From Notolepis coatsorum (taxonomy: Eukaryota > Chordata > Actinopteri > Aulopiformes > Paralepididae), in NCBI GenBank assembly GCA_963971535.1, contig OZ020592.1, positions 53,162,669 to 53,226,668 on the forward strand: a stretch of DNA of 64,000 nucleotides. Direction: 5' to 3'. Below the pieces are notes generated by a model. It searched no databases, was not told the DNA's origin, and was given only the letters and a program-made list of their open reading frames with translations. The translations under genes were made by a program, and so were the position numbers. Every line of letters starts with the position of its first letter. The first letter of the stretch is position 1. This document shows positions 1-11,151 of the stretch, piece by piece.

Positions 1-1151
1 CGTTCTTACAGTCAAACAGCCATATCACATTATAGGGGAAAAGCTTATATCTCCGTGAAAACGGGTCTGATTATCCTAAAATAGATTCCTTACCTGAGAT
101 CAGATGGTATCCAAATGGATTATTCCAATTCCTGATCGCCATTCCAAAAATCAATCCTTTTATTGATCCAACGCGTATACTGTAAAACACATATTACACG
201 CTGTGCTGAGGGTCCAGAATTAATCTGATCGGCTCTGGTTACATGCGTGAGAAGTAAAATGTGGATTCCGGAGTTTTTTTTTCTCATGCATTTTCATTGA
301 GTCCAATCCAAAAGGGTGCATTACCATCTGGGAGACGATAGGGGGCGCTTTTTTCACATCTGAGCGCCTGGCGGGGCAGATTTACCAACGGTAGACTCGG
401 TTGATGAAATATGAATTCAGATCGCTAATAAAAAAAATAAAACGAGAATTCTCGTGATGGGCATTCAACCCGCGGGCTGATAACCCGAGATATCTCATGA
501 TGGGCATTCAAAGTGTTAAAGGGGAACGCCACCCATTATAAGGATTTGCATAATTATGTTCTTCTTGTGCCCCCAGGACAGTTGAAGTCAGTTTTTGTGA
601 ACACACACCACTCTCACCACCTCAGCTCACACAGACATTTATGGCCTCATAAAGTCAGAGCCCCATTCATTGTCTATGGAGCAGCCCGAGATTTTACATC
701 CCAATCACCGATCGGAGGGTTCTCTCTCTCTCCTATTTCTAGCTTTAGGAGAGAGCGGTGGGCACAGGAAGAACATAATGTGAGCGAGTGGTATTCCCCC
801 TTTTAAAACAGACTTCTGTGGATGAATCAACTTTCAAGAATTAAAATGAGATGTACCTCGTTGATATTGTTATTATTATCCATGCAGTTGTACACGCTAC
901 CTCAAGGAATGGGTTTTCAATGATTCGTGGTCCGTAGGGTTATGACATATTTTCAGTACACATTAAGGACCATCAACCTTCAATTTAATTTGGTGGAAAA
1001 ATGGGAAAACACCACAATTTGATTAGCTGACTTTCACAACAGCAAAGCCTATTGAAACCTGTGACCCATTATAACAAACCAAGTCTAGTGAATGAATGAA
1101 TGCATCTATCCTAACTATCTATCTATTCGTCCCCTCTACTGTGTCCAACAG
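1..1151 (+). other. etv4: etv4 intron (upstream part, enters from outside the window)
   Basis: No coding exon was recognised here. The stretch ends in an AG acceptor before the first etv4 exon and holds one TTAA-type MITE (520-802). The long open frame over that MITE is a repeat-derived shadow. Earlier etv4 exons, with the start codon and acidic activation domain, must lie upstream of the window. Confidence 0.7.
520..802. mobile_element. TTAA-type MITE (AGGGGAACGCCACCC family)
   Basis: A short AT-rich element bounded by TTAA at 516-519 and 803-806. The left end reads AGGGGAACGCCACCC and the right end is an imperfect inverse (GTGGTATTCCCCCTTT). A relative starts at 7663 with AGGGGAATGCCACCC. 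TTAA target duplications suggest piggyBac- or Kolobok-type mobilisation; no transposase is encoded. Confidence 0.6.
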
Positions 1152-1564
1152 TTCCAGGTATCAGACCCCCACCGTGGACCCTATGTGCGGCCCCTTCCCC
1201 CAACAAGGGCAGGCATACCAACGCATGGCCCCCGCCTCAGCTGGGGGAGCTCCTAGTGGGGGCAGTGGAGCTGGAGGAGGTGGAGGGCCAGGGGGTGGTG
1301 GTGGAGGTGGTGGTGGAGGTGGTGGTGGAGGTGGTGGTGGAGGTGGGTACCATCGACAGCACTCTGACCCCTGCCTGCCCTACCTGCAGCACAGCTTTAA
1401 ACAGGAGTACCTGGACCCGCTGTACGAGCGGGCAGCCCACATGGCAGCACCGGGCCACGCACCCCACCCCCACCCGCATCCGCATCCCCATTCGCACCCA
1501 CACAGGTTCCCACCGGCGCACATGATGGTCAAGCAGGAGCCTACGGACTACACCTATGAGCCTG
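1152..1564 (+). CDS. etv4: etv4 internal exon, linker and Gly/His-Pro-rich region
   Basis: ETV4 (PEA3/E1AF) is a nuclear ETS-family transcription factor that binds GGAA-core sites and acts downstream of FGF/MAPK signalling. This exon encodes a segment typical of PEA3-subfamily linkers: YHRQHSDPCLPY, SFKQEYLDPLYE and MMVKQEPTDYTYEPG. The KQEP motif resembles a sumoylation-type site. The donor is CCTG|GTGAGT at 1565 and the exon ends in phase 1. The acceptor could be the AG at 1150-1151 (used here) or the AG at 1156-1157. Two low-complexity expansions stand out: a polyglycine run before YHRQ and a His-Pro run before RFPPAH. The next exon completes the split codon as Asp, giving EPDVPGC as in mammalian ETV4/5. 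Confidence 0.9.
1254..1346 (+). repeat. GGN/GGA trinucleotide repeat coding polyglycine in etv4
   Basis: Repeats of ggt and gga encode a glycine tract broken only by a few Ala, Ser and Pro residues. It sits inside the etv4 reading frame between MAPASAGG and YHRQ. The tract is far longer than anything I recall at this place in mammalian ETV4. Length variation in multiples of three would keep the frame. Confidence 0.85.
1456..1512 (+). repeat. His-Pro dipeptide-coding repeat in etv4
   Basis: A run of cac/cat and ccc/ccg codons encodes alternating His and Pro within the etv4 exon, just before RFPPAHMMVKQEP. It is an in-frame low-complexity insertion next to the glycine tract. Confidence 0.8.
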
Positions 1565-3324
1565 GTGAGTGACGGGTCGCGTGACCTATGGGGAACCTCG
1601 AACATTCTGGGGTGTTTTGGAACACTTACTTCCTTTCATTCTCATTCATGACCACAGCCACATTTGAAAGAGATTTGATTGGAACCATTCATATGAACCA
1701 TGGCATATGGCACAGACCAATCTCAGGTCAAAATCATGGCACTGAAAAGAAAAGACAAACAGTACTGTTTCCCCAAGAGGATCAATAAAGGAATATCATA
1801 TCTGATCTTATCTTATTATGTATAGATGCTTCAGATGTAAGTGTCTTTCACTTTCTATGTCAACCCGGCAATGCCCCGAGTCGAACAGGCGCTTTGAAAA
1901 AAAATATATATTACTGGTATTGTGTGGCATCGCATTCTGCCGCACAAAAAGCCTCTTGTCTCCCCGGTGTGCACGGCCAACCTTAGAACATAATGTCCAA
2001 AAAGGACAAACACTGCTCCTCAACTCCTCAGACTCAACCCTACCCCCTACCCCCTCCCCCTGCTTCCAAAACTCCTCCTTTCAACTCTCTGACACTTTGC
2101 GAAAAAGAAAAGGCAAAGAAAATAATTTAAAAAATCGTTGCTCCTCCACTACACTCCTCCCTCTCTCCCTCCCTCCCTCCATTGGTCTGTGAGAGAGGGA
2201 GGCAGAGGAATTTCATTGAGAAAATGGAGGGCACTGGAAAGACTAGAGTCCCCGGTGGAGCGCTCGGGGGTTTCGGGTTGCTCCAGCGGTTTCCTTTTCT
2301 CCAGCCTGATGAACTCATAATGGAAAAATGAGCGTGGCCGCAGTAACACGACCCGCTCACTAGCTGGGCTGGGCTGAAGAGTGGGGGGGGGCATAGGGTG
2401 GATGGGGTGTAGGGTTAGCCAGCCTGAGCCCTTTAACAACCGGCCCCGGTCCCACTAGACAGGCTCAGCAGCCAACCTCTCTAGAGATCCTCTGTTTGTT
2501 CACCTCTCACTGAAAAACATTATCCCGCCGCCCATCCTGCAGATTGTTTTGCCTGTTTGTGGGTATTGTACTCGACTCGCGATGCGAGAAATATACGCTG
2601 AACAAGACAATTGAATCTTGTAACAATAATATTATTAAGACATTATTATCATTACGATGACCATGAAACTAGTAACATGCTAAATCGTCTGCTAGTATCT
2701 TGAAATAACCTTGATGAGTAAAGTACAAGAGTCAAAAATTATAAAAATTTAATAAAAGAAAAAGTTCAATAGTTTGCCTTGTTTTAGTTTGTTTGCTTCA
2801 CTGTGGAACGGGTATTATAGGTAAAATCACCTGTTGAATATAAGGCGACGGCTGAGATGTCATTCAGTTTTACAGCCACCCTCACGTTCAGTTCAGTGAA
2901 TGATGAAACGTGAGGGGTGAGAAATGCAATACGCTACATGCATTGTGTCTCTCGTTTACCTGTTCACAGTCGCTATAGAGGTGACAGTCAACAGAGAGAG
3001 AAGCTGTTTTTATTGCCATTCCCACAGGGCCCTATAGGCACAGAGAAGGACAGCTACAAAGACTGCCTTCCAGCTCTGAAACCAACATACCATTCATGTA
3101 TAATAAAAACCTGTGTAACAGCGACACAAATTCCTTTAAATTTTGTTTTCTGTTTTCTGGACCCATACCTTTGATAGGGGGCCAGATAGCAATGACAAAG
3201 TTGAGCTTTGTGCTTTGGGTACTTGGACAGCCTTGGAGGAAATGGGGAACAACAAAAGAATGCTTGTCTGTGGATACAGTGTGTTGCTGGGAGGAGGAGA
3301 GAGTTACAACTCTGGGAGTTGCCT

Positions 3325-3435
<111 letters not shown>

Positions 3436-3509
3436 TCTTATCAAAAACAGATAGCAAAATACCTTCAAGACAACAAAACACCTTTGTATTCCACTGGAGT
3501 CTAGAATTT

Positions 3510-3640
3510 AAGGGGAGCAGTTAGGGGTAAAGTGCCTTGCTCAAGGTGCACTTCAGGGACGGGAGAGTGTTATTCACTCACTTCCCCCGCCAGGCCAGGG
3601 GAATCGAACCGGTCACAAGGCCGCTTCTCTAACCCGAGTG
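3510..3640 (+). repeat. dispersed fish repeat with CCTTGCTCAAGG core
   Basis: Contains GTGCCTTGCTCAAGG followed by CACTTCAGGGA and a tRNA-like GAATCGAACC box. The same arrangement recurs at 9745-9890. It is probably a SINE-derived or tRNA-related fragment; family not identified. Confidence 0.45.
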
Positions 3641-4922
3641 ATTGATAATGTATTATAGTGGTGTGATTTTCATCTCTGTAGTGTGACCAAGAGCGGGCAG
3701 ATGCTGCTACTGCGCACAGGCCCCGTGTAAATGCAGATTTGAGTCATAGTCTCACATTGAAATTGGCGTTCCCTCACCTAATCATCAGCATTGTGTTGCA
3801 TGAAAAGAGACAAAATTGCCCGGCCACTCAGAGCACCATTGACCCTGGTGCTCTCGCACAAAATCTCCCCATCACTCCCTAGTGGCAGCCCGCCCTCTCT
3901 GGCAGACATATTATTTACACTGTGATCGAGTGCTGCTGCCCCGGAATGGAGGGCTTGATTTTCCCCAGTGGCATCTTATCACAGCCACAGCGCTGCAGCT
4001 GCATTCCCCAGGAGTGAGTCACGGCCCCAGCCAGAGGCAGGAGAGAGCTACACCTTTCACCCACTATATAGGACCTCCTCTCTCCCCACTCTCTCGCTCA
4101 TATAGCCTACAAACACAGACAGGCAGACAAATAAACCTGGTGACACAAGTGCACGCACCCACAGACACACAGACGCGCAAAGACAAACACACAGTGTGCA
4201 CAAAGACTTAACACACATACAGATGCACAAAGACAGATACACACACACGCACACACACACAATGTCAACAGCCACAAGAAAAATAGCAAAACTTGTAAAG
4301 AAAGCTCATCATAACACGTTTTCCAAATGCTTTTATAAGTGTTCCAACTTGCTTATAATGTGAGATTAATGAGGGAAACATAAAAATCTATTTCGGTGAA
4401 TGTTTCGAGTCAGTCAATGATGTGCCTAGACAGAGAGCAGAAATCCCACACCCTATACTGTACAGCTTGTCTGGTCTTGTGCAGGTGCTCGCTCACGGCC
4501 TAAAAATACCCCTGATACAAGACAAGTGATATGATGATAAATTCGGCTTTTGCCCTTGCCACGCTGGGGGGAGGGGGGGCGATCACACCGAAATATGCAC
4601 ATAATACTCTCTTCTCCTCTGTTCCCCGTGGTTATTAGCTTCGTAGTCCCATTTTGTATTCCTGTATGAAAATGAGTAAAACTATAGTATCCCTGTGTTG
4701 TTGTTTTTGTACAATTACTATAGACATACTAGAGTGAATCACTGTAGAAATACTATGGTAAACAATATACATATATATTTTTAAATGGGTATATTATACA
4801 TATTATACAAAGAAACAAAGGAGTATAATCTTTGTACGGGTTCTTACAAAACAAATGCGATACTCTTGAACATATTGAATGCATTTTGTTGACGTGTAGC
4901 TTTCTGTGTTTCCTTCTCATAG

Positions 4923-4991
4923 ATGTGCCTGGATGTCCTTCCATGTACCACCACAGTGAGGGCTACCCGAACACCCAGCACAGTAATGAAG
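4923..4991 (+). CDS. etv4: etv4 internal exon (23 codons)
   Basis: A 69-bp exon between acceptor CTCATAG and donor GAAG|GTCATT. Read in phase 1 it gives DVPGCPSMYHHSEGYPNTQ, matching the DVTGCASMYLHTEG segment of mammalian ETV4. Keeping 69 bp preserves phase 1 into the next exon. The donor (GTCATT) is weak compared with the others, so skipping would remove 23 residues without a frame change. Confidence 0.9.
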
Positions 4992-5030
4992 GTCATTTAA
5001 CATATAGATTTCTTATATAATAATACTTAA

Positions 5031-5436
5031 AGGGGAACTTCACCAAAAAAAAACAAAGCTGATTTATTTTGCACATAATCTCACATACATCCCAAAACAT
5101 TTTGCACACTAGACAGCACAGTTTTTGTTCATTTAGTTATGACAGTTAGTTTGAATATGGCCACCGGTGATGTCATCAGGGACATTAAATCCTTGGGTTT
5201 TGTTAATTACAGCTCCATGAAATGATGCCTTGTCTTATAGGGACTACTAACTTATCATTTCATTGAGCTGTAATTAAGGTTACAGTGTCCCCGATGACAT
5301 CACATCACAGTGGCCATACTCTAACTCATTACTCAATAACTGCCAAACTAAATTAATATGTGCAAAACTGGGTTTTTGGATGTGTGTGAGATGATGTGCA
5401 AAATAAATCCTTGTTGTTTTTCGGTGAAGTGCCTCT
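5031..5436. mobile_element. TTAA-type palindromic MITE
   Basis: Flanked by TTAA at 5027-5030 and 5437-5440. The ends are inverted: AGGGGAACTTCACC and GGTGAAGTGCCTCT. The interior is also inverted around 5215-5290: a GCTCCATGAAATGATG segment faces a CATTTCATTGAGC segment, and paired TGATGTCATC and GATGACATCA motifs flank them. The whole element could fold into one long hairpin. Confidence 0.75.
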
Positions 5437-6165
5437 TTAACATAATAATGAACCCTTTCATGTTTATGATGTCACATAACTCCTCTTAAATCCAAATATG
5501 ATTAGCCACTGTTCACAAACATGACAATAGGGAGGTGTAGTCTGACGTCACTGGTTGTTCCACACGTATAGGGATTTATCATTTGGAAAATGGATTATCG
5601 GCTATAGTAACAATTCTGCCGCATGGAAATTGAAAAGCTTAACATTTTGCACAAAATAAGTTCCCTTCTATCACATTAATTATTATTATTATTATTGTTT
5701 AAGCATTTTTGGTTGAAATAAAATTTGGCGATTTATTTTTTTATGATTAATTGCGAATATTTTCATGTTGAGCTATAGATTGTGGATGAATAAGCACAGA
5801 AAGGTACACCATGCAAATGTTAATGCTATTTGTTCTAAACGAGACAATTTAGAAATGGGCAATGGGGAAATACATTGCATTGGACAGAGGGTGGAACACG
5901 AAAAACGGCAATGACGTAACCACTACACCTCCTATACTAAACCTTTACCGTATCAAAATGCATTCAGTTTAATTGGAACAATTGGTTATCTTGTATCCCA
6001 CTAAATCAAATTCAAATTTCAAATAAAAATTAATCTATTGAAGAAATGTCTCCAATACCATGGTTTTCTGGTGGGTCAACCCATTTATTTACATTAGGAT
6101 TTGCTCCTTTAATCTAAGAGTTCACGATGATGTTGATTGAATGAGAACGATGCGTGTCTCCAATC

Positions 6166-6179
6166 TCTCTCTCTTTCTC

Positions 6180-6267
<88 letters not shown>
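6166..6267. repeat. (CT)n microsatellite
   Basis: CT dinucleotides interrupted only by tttctc and ttct near the start, then about 70 pure bases. It produces long serine/leucine shadow frames. Confidence 0.95.
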
Positions 6268-6269
<2 letters not shown>

Positions 6270-6895
6270 ACCCATCCTTTATCTAAACGGGGCCTTTGCT
6301 GGCTGAAGCTTTGCGGTCATTGGCTAACTGGCCTAGAGTGTCTGTGTTTCCATTGGCCAACTGGTGGCGTGGCTGTGTTTCCATTGGCAGGGGCTCCGGC
6401 CTCACCCCTGCCTCAAGAATCCCTGGATAAATATTACTCCTGGAAAAAGCCAGAGTATTTTTCCCAGTGAAAAAGAAAAACAATCCTCCCCATTCACTCC
6501 CCATTGTTTTGTCACACCATTTTGGGAAATTCCTCATGTTCTGTAATTACGCTTAGCGAGTGGGAACTCTGGAATAACTTTCTTTAAAATGGCCAAAATA
6601 TAAATCCACAAGTGTAGTTATGAGGGTGTTACTCATAAGACAGAGAGTATCCCTTTTCATTTGTTTGTGCTGTGAAAGCATCTCCCTCTCACCGAGCACT
6701 CCTGTCCAAGTGGAAGCAGAAGAGGGTCGCGTACTCATCGCCTTAGTAGTGTTATTCACGAATGAACCCATCACACAAACCCCTGTCTTGCTGAGATGCT
6801 GCTCAAAGCTTGGCATTGATCCCGCCTCGACAACCTAATTGTAGTAAGAACAAGGCCACTTGGGACGCTAACACAATCCCCTTCTTATCTTCCAG

Positions 6896-6943
6896 GCTAT
6901 CTCTTTGAAAACGACTCCCGTCTGGTTCCAGAGAAATTTGAAG
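6896..6943 (+). CDS. etv4: etv4 internal exon (16 codons)
   Basis: A 48-bp exon between acceptor CTTCCAG and donor GAAG|GTGAGC. In phase 1 it reads GYLFENDSRLVPEKFE, aligning with the GYEK...VVPEKFEG segment of mammalian ETV4. Phase 1 is kept on both sides, so it joins cleanly to the neighbouring exons. Confidence 0.9.
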
Positions 6944-7662
6944 GTGAGCCTCGACAACGCAACTGTTCTCTTAATCCACTGCACTTTCAATCAGCCTTCA
7001 TCAAAGGCGTACAGACACACACACATACACACAGCTTTAACTTTGCACGCCACAATCCACTTGGCTAGGTGTCAGTTGGATCACATGGGTTATGGATGGT
7101 GGCACCCAGGGTATCCATCTCTGCAAGAGAGAAACACAACCCATAAAGTCATCTAGCTGGATCTCAGGTTGAGATCAAGTCCCCTATCGCCGGTCACCAT
7201 CTTGTATTGGTACCAGAGCTTCTTGTGTATCAGATATAGTGACATTCCACACAATAAGCGTCAGAGGGTCCTCGCAAAGCAACCTAACTACAGTACGTAG
7301 GTGAGGGCAGAGCCAGTGGGTTTGGTTTCTCTGTGAGTTAGACGTGTGGTTTTTCCCATGGTGTCGTTAGTGCCAAAGAAGATTGAGTTTAGAGCCTGAG
7401 GGCTTTTTGCACTGGTTCAACCAGTGATGTGTGAAGTGTATTCGAGAGTCACCAGTTACTTACATCATGTCCTCATGTTCCCACGCTTTGTGTACAGCGT
7501 TTCCCATTACTAATAAATAACCGATCGTATATCAATATCACATTTGCATATTGTCTCACCCCAGTTATTTGTAATCCTCCTTTTTCAACCATTCCTATGG
7601 GTATCAATGAACAGCATGTGTTCCGTTCTATCCTGTCCACAGCTATGCGCTTTCACATTTAA

Positions 7663-8041
7663 AGGGGAATGCCACCCATTTTAGGAAATAAAACATGTTA
7701 CTCCAGGCACCACGGTGACGCACCATGTAGCTGCGGTCGCAGTGTAATCGCAATTGTCCTGAGTTCGAATCCGGCCCAGGACGTGTGTTGCATGTCTTCC
7801 CCCATCTCTTCACCCAATTTCCTCTCTGACTGTCCTATCCACAATAAAGCTGAAAAATGCCGCAAAAAAACATATCTTAGAAAAAGAAGAAAAAAAACAT
7901 GTTACTCCTGTGCCCCAGGACAGTTCAGTTATAATCGACAACAGCAGGATAAAATGTTGCTGATATTGCCATACGTTTCTCTGCCCCACATTCCCATTTT
8001 TGCTAATTCTGACATAACACGGGCAAGACGACATGCAAAAG
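7663..8041. mobile_element. MITE remnant related to 520-802, split by a SINE
   Basis: Starts after TTAA (7659-7662) with AGGGGAATGCCACCC. Past the SINE it continues with GTGCCCCAGGACAGTT, also found in the 520-802 MITE. No clear right terminus is visible before the hAT MITE at 8050. Confidence 0.5.
7705..7894 (+). mobile_element. tRNA-derived SINE with 14-bp TSD
   Basis: Begins AGGCACCACGGTGACGCACC, has a B-box-like GAGTTCGAATCC, and ends in an A-rich tail. It is flanked by AAACATGTTACTCC at 7691-7704 and 7895-7908, the expected mark of LINE-driven insertion. Relatives: 48997-49155, a 5' head at 61255-61335 and a tail at 61025-61100. It inserted into an older MITE. Confidence 0.8.
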
Positions 8042-8049
8042 GTTATCGA

Positions 8050-8614
8050 CAGGGGTGTAAAGTACTTGAGTATTTGTACTTCGTACAATGTACTGTTTCT
8101 GGGGATTTGTACTTTACTAGAGTATTATTAGGTTTGTATACCTGTACTTTTACTCAATTACATTTCAGATAAAAAAACATACTTTTTACTCCTTACATTT
8201 AAAATGCAGACCTACAAAGTACAAAGTACAAATCTCGCAAGTCCAACCATTTTAATGAGTATATTTGTTTCTCTGGCCGAACTAACGGTAACGTTATTAA
8301 TCCTGCGTCCGCACTTTATTTAAAAACAGCCAATAAAATCCCCATCAATGGAAAATTAACCCACCCATGCTGATTTGTCCTTGTGCAAGACTAGAAAGCG
8401 GGGATCTTTGATTAAACACCTTCTATCAGAAGAATAGACAGTCAGAAAAAAAGTTTTTACTTTAACTTTTTAGTACTTAAGTACATTTAAAAGTAGAAAC
8501 TTTTGGACTTTTACTCAAGTGTGTTTTTAGCCAGATACTCTGACTTTTACTTTTACTCTGACGATACCCATACTTTCACTTAAGTATAATTTCTGGGTAC
8601 TTTTTACACCCCTG
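8050..8614. mobile_element. hAT-type MITE, copy 1 (CAGGGGTGTAAA ends)
   Basis: Ends are inverted (CAGGGGTGTAAAGTAC and GTACTTTTTACACCCCTG), with an 8-bp TSD GTTATCGA at 8042-8049 and 8615-8622. The interior is rich in GTACTT/AAGTAC motifs. A second copy in reverse orientation lies at 22375-22922. An 8-bp TSD points to hAT transposase; none is encoded. Confidence 0.9.
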
Positions 8615-8699
8615 GTTATCGATATGTCATTGGTTATTTGCGTTAGAAACATCATTGTGATCCTGCTATAAGGCTTACATGTCTGTTGGCCTCCTCCAG

Positions 8700-8872
8700 G
8701 AGAGGTGAAGCAGGAGGGAGGAGGTGTGTTTCGCGAGGGCACACCCTACCAGCGCCGTGGCTCCCTACAGCTCTGGCAGTTCCTGGTGGCCCTGCTGGAC
8801 GACCCGGGGAACGCCAACTTCATCGCCTGGACCGGCCGCGGCATGGAGTTCAAACTCATCGAACCAGAAGAG
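8700..8872 (+). CDS. etv4: etv4 exon, start of ETS domain
   Basis: Acceptor TCCTCCAG, donor GAAGAG|GTAGGT; 173 bp, entering in phase 1 and ending in phase 0. It encodes EVKQEGGGVFREGTPYQRRG followed by the first part of the ETS domain: LQLWQFLVALLDDP, FIAWTGRGMEFKLIEPEE. The conserved tryptophans of helix 1 and of the IAWT segment are present. The sequence matches ETV4 (KQEGVGAFREGPPYQRRG) more closely than ETV1 or ETV5. Confidence 0.96.
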
Positions 8873-9030
8873 GTAGGTCTGGACTCATACCACTTATTAT
8901 TAGCCCTACAGGCTGCCCTACAGGCTACTGATCAAGCCCCCTCTTAAGTCCAGATGTCAGTGGGGAATGACTGCATTTCTCGCAACATTGCATGCTAGCC
9001 ATATTCTCTTTCATAAGGTGTGTATTGTTG

Positions 9031-9633
9031 TAGCCCCTTTCGTGACTGTGATGCACGCCAACAGGGTTTGGACGAGTGAATCCACAGTCCCTTGCTCCTC
9101 CATATAGGAAAATCCCATAATTAACTCTGAAGAACTGGTCCTCCGCGAAACGCTCGTTGTACAAGTATCGAGAAATTTCAAAGGTACTCACAGTTGCACA
9201 AGGTTCTTGGACAGAGAAATGCAATGGTTTGAAAGCTCGGCGTTGCTAATAAACATTTTAAATAATTTTTATAAACTGGTCAACACTGCTCAAAACGGCT
9301 TTAGCTGCCTGATGCGCCTGTGCTGTGATCACAGCACAAGCATGTGCATCAGGCGCCCAATGCCTGAAATAAAGCTGTGTTGACCAGTTTATAGAAATTA
9401 TTTAAAATGTTTATTAGCAACGCCGAGCTTTCAAACCATTGCGTTTCTCTGTCCAAGACCCTTGTGCAACTGTGAGTACCTTTGAAATTTCTCTGCGATA
9501 CTTGTACAACGAGCGTTTCGCGGAGGACCAGTTCTTCAGAGTTAATTATGGGATTTTCCTATGGAGGAGCAAGGGACTGTGGATTCACTCGTCCAAACCC
9601 TGTTGGCGTGCATCACAGTCACGAAAGGGGCTA
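9031..9633. mobile_element. Foldback element with ~255-bp inverted arms
   Basis: Left arm 9031-9286 is an almost perfect reverse complement of right arm 9376-9633, starting TAGCCCCTTTCGTGACTGTG and ending in its inverse. The spacer holds a second hairpin (GCCTGATGC ... GCATCAGGC) around the perfect palindrome GCTGTGATCACAGC. Flanks show a near-duplicate (GTATTGTT / GTATTGTA), compatible with an 8-bp TSD. No protein is encoded; family unknown. Confidence 0.8.
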
Positions 9634-9744
9634 GTATTGTAACTTTTATTTATGCAGGATAACGGTAACGCCCTGCTTCACATTCATTATAGTTCCACAC
9701 ATTCCTGGGCACTTCCCAGTACAACCCACTGAGCAGCTCCACAG

Positions 9745-9890
9745 GAGCATTTAGGGGTCAAGTGCCTTGCTCAAGGGCACTTCAGCGGTTGTTGTTGAGC
9801 GAGGGGAGAGAGCATTATTAATTTATCTGGTTCAGAGATCTAACTGGCAACCTTCCAATCACAAGCCCACTCCTCTAACCTTTAAAGGAA
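9745..9890 (+). repeat. dispersed fish repeat, second copy
   Basis: AAGTGCCTTGCTCAAGGGCACTTCAGC followed by a degenerate tRNA-like stretch (GATCTAACTGGCAACC). It matches the element at 3510-3640. Confidence 0.45.
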
Positions 9891-9895
9891 CGAGC

Positions 9896-10140
9896 AAACA
9901 TTATAGGAAATGCACTTACTATCTTCTCCAGAGTCAGGCAAGAAGATATACTGTATGCCAATTTCCTCTCGCGTTCAGTAGAAAGCTATCCAGCTGCAAG
10001 CTAGCCTAGCTTAGCACAAATTAATGGAAGAAACAGACCAGCTAGCCTAGCTGCTAAAAATACCTAGGCTAGGCTAGTGCTCCGTCTATCTGCTATCTGC
10101 TTCCATTCATTGTGCTAAGTTAGGTTAGCTTGCAGTTCCT
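9896..10140. mobile_element. TTAA MITE with AGGAAC ends
   Basis: Flanked by TTAA at 9892-9895 and 10141-10144; ends AGGAAC and GTTCCT. The interior has inverted AAGCTAGCCTAGC and GCTAGGCTAG runs able to form a hairpin. Confidence 0.6.
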
Positions 10141-10169
10141 TTAAGCTACCGCTGTAATAGCATTGACCT

Positions 10170-10713
10170 CAAGTTCTCAAGTTCTTTAATAGTTGTCATA
10201 CAGAAGTACAGAATACTTTCATACAAAATGCTTCTTACTGTTACGCTCCAGAGACTGTGCTAGACAAGATAGTATCAAATAACATAATAACATAATATAG
10301 CATGAATTTAGAAGAAGAAAATGAGGTCACAGTGTTCGGTATAGACATATGTACAATGTTCTGAGTTACCATATAATATACAATACACAATACTATGCAG
10401 TGTACTAATGTACAGTACTATCTAGTGCAAAGCAGAAATGGGATGAGGTACAATTTTAGGTACAATTTACAGTAAGGTGTACGAGTTGTAGTGCAATCCT
10501 TCATCCATAAATATAAAGTGTGGGGAGTGGGTGCTACAGTGTGTTTGTTTAAAGTGGGTGTGTGCTATAAGTGTGTGGAGTGGGTGCTACAGTGTGTTTG
10601 TTTAAAGTGAGTGTGTGCGTGTGGATGTGTGTGCTATGTGCGTTTGGTGGTTGTTGTTGTGTAGTGTTCATTCATTGTTCGTTTAGCAGCCTGATGGCCT
10701 GGGGATAGAAGCT
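10170..10713 (-). mobile_element. Rex1-like LINE, 3' end fragment
   Basis: Nearly base-for-base the same as 49493-50028, the 3' end of the LINE at 49477-51357, in the same orientation. It stops abruptly where the coding part would begin, so it is a strongly 5'-truncated copy. The near identity suggests recent retrotransposition. Confidence 0.85.
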
Positions 10714-10828
10714 GATTACACAAATGGCTTGGTCATGCCCACATTTGGCTACGCCAAGTTTCCTTGCACGCAGGAGCAAAAAAATTTGCTGTTTGAGATA
10801 TAATGCGGCTTGAAGTTCAGCCAATCAC

Positions 10829-11010
10829 ATCCAATAGAGGTCTTGCATGGAATGTTTATGTAGTTGTCTCTCATCCAACGTGACCGCCTATACCCACTGG
10901 TAGCCACTTTAGAAAGAATCTTGAAATGTCTGTGCAGTAGAGTAGGTAAAACATTGGAAAAGTACAACATTAGTGTTCCACTGTGATCTGTTTACAAGAT
11001 CCAGTAATAA
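10829..11010. repeat. MITE-like repeat shared with 16137-16400
   Basis: CAATAGAGGTCTTGCA followed by a stretch around AGAGTAGGTAAAACA and ACAAGATCCAGTAATAA, found inverted at about 16260-16370. Probably an old MITE; ends are not resolved. Confidence 0.5.
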
Positions 11011-11151
11011 GTAATAAAACACCACATTATTAAACATTTTATTGATATATTTCTCATATATCAATACACTGTTGTCTCTTCCAACCTGAAGGACAAATGG
11101 GCATTCTAAACATTCCATGAAAGGCCTCTATCAGCTGTACTGGCATTGGTC

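Larger units (their letters stand above)
4992..6895 (+). other. etv4: etv4 intron (1.9 kb)
   Basis: Contains a TTAA MITE (5031-5436) and a long CT microsatellite (6166-6267). No exon was recognised in the remainder, which is AT-rich up to about 6110. Confidence 0.8.
6944..8699 (+). other. etv4: etv4 intron (1.76 kb)
   Basis: The right half is a nest of repeats: a TTAA MITE remnant from 7663, a SINE inside it (7705-7894), and a hAT MITE (8050-8614). In 6944-7655 only ordinary non-coding sequence was seen. Confidence 0.8.

Noticed and set aside
513-806. 97-codon ORF upstream of the first etv4 exon as a 5' etv4 exon
   Set aside because: It coincides almost exactly with a TTAA-bounded MITE and shows no PEA3-family sequence or splice sites.
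1237-1605. Minus-strand ORF over the etv4 Gly-rich exon
   Set aside because: A shadow of the GGT/GGA repeat; the plus frame carries the PEA3-family motifs and correct splice sites.
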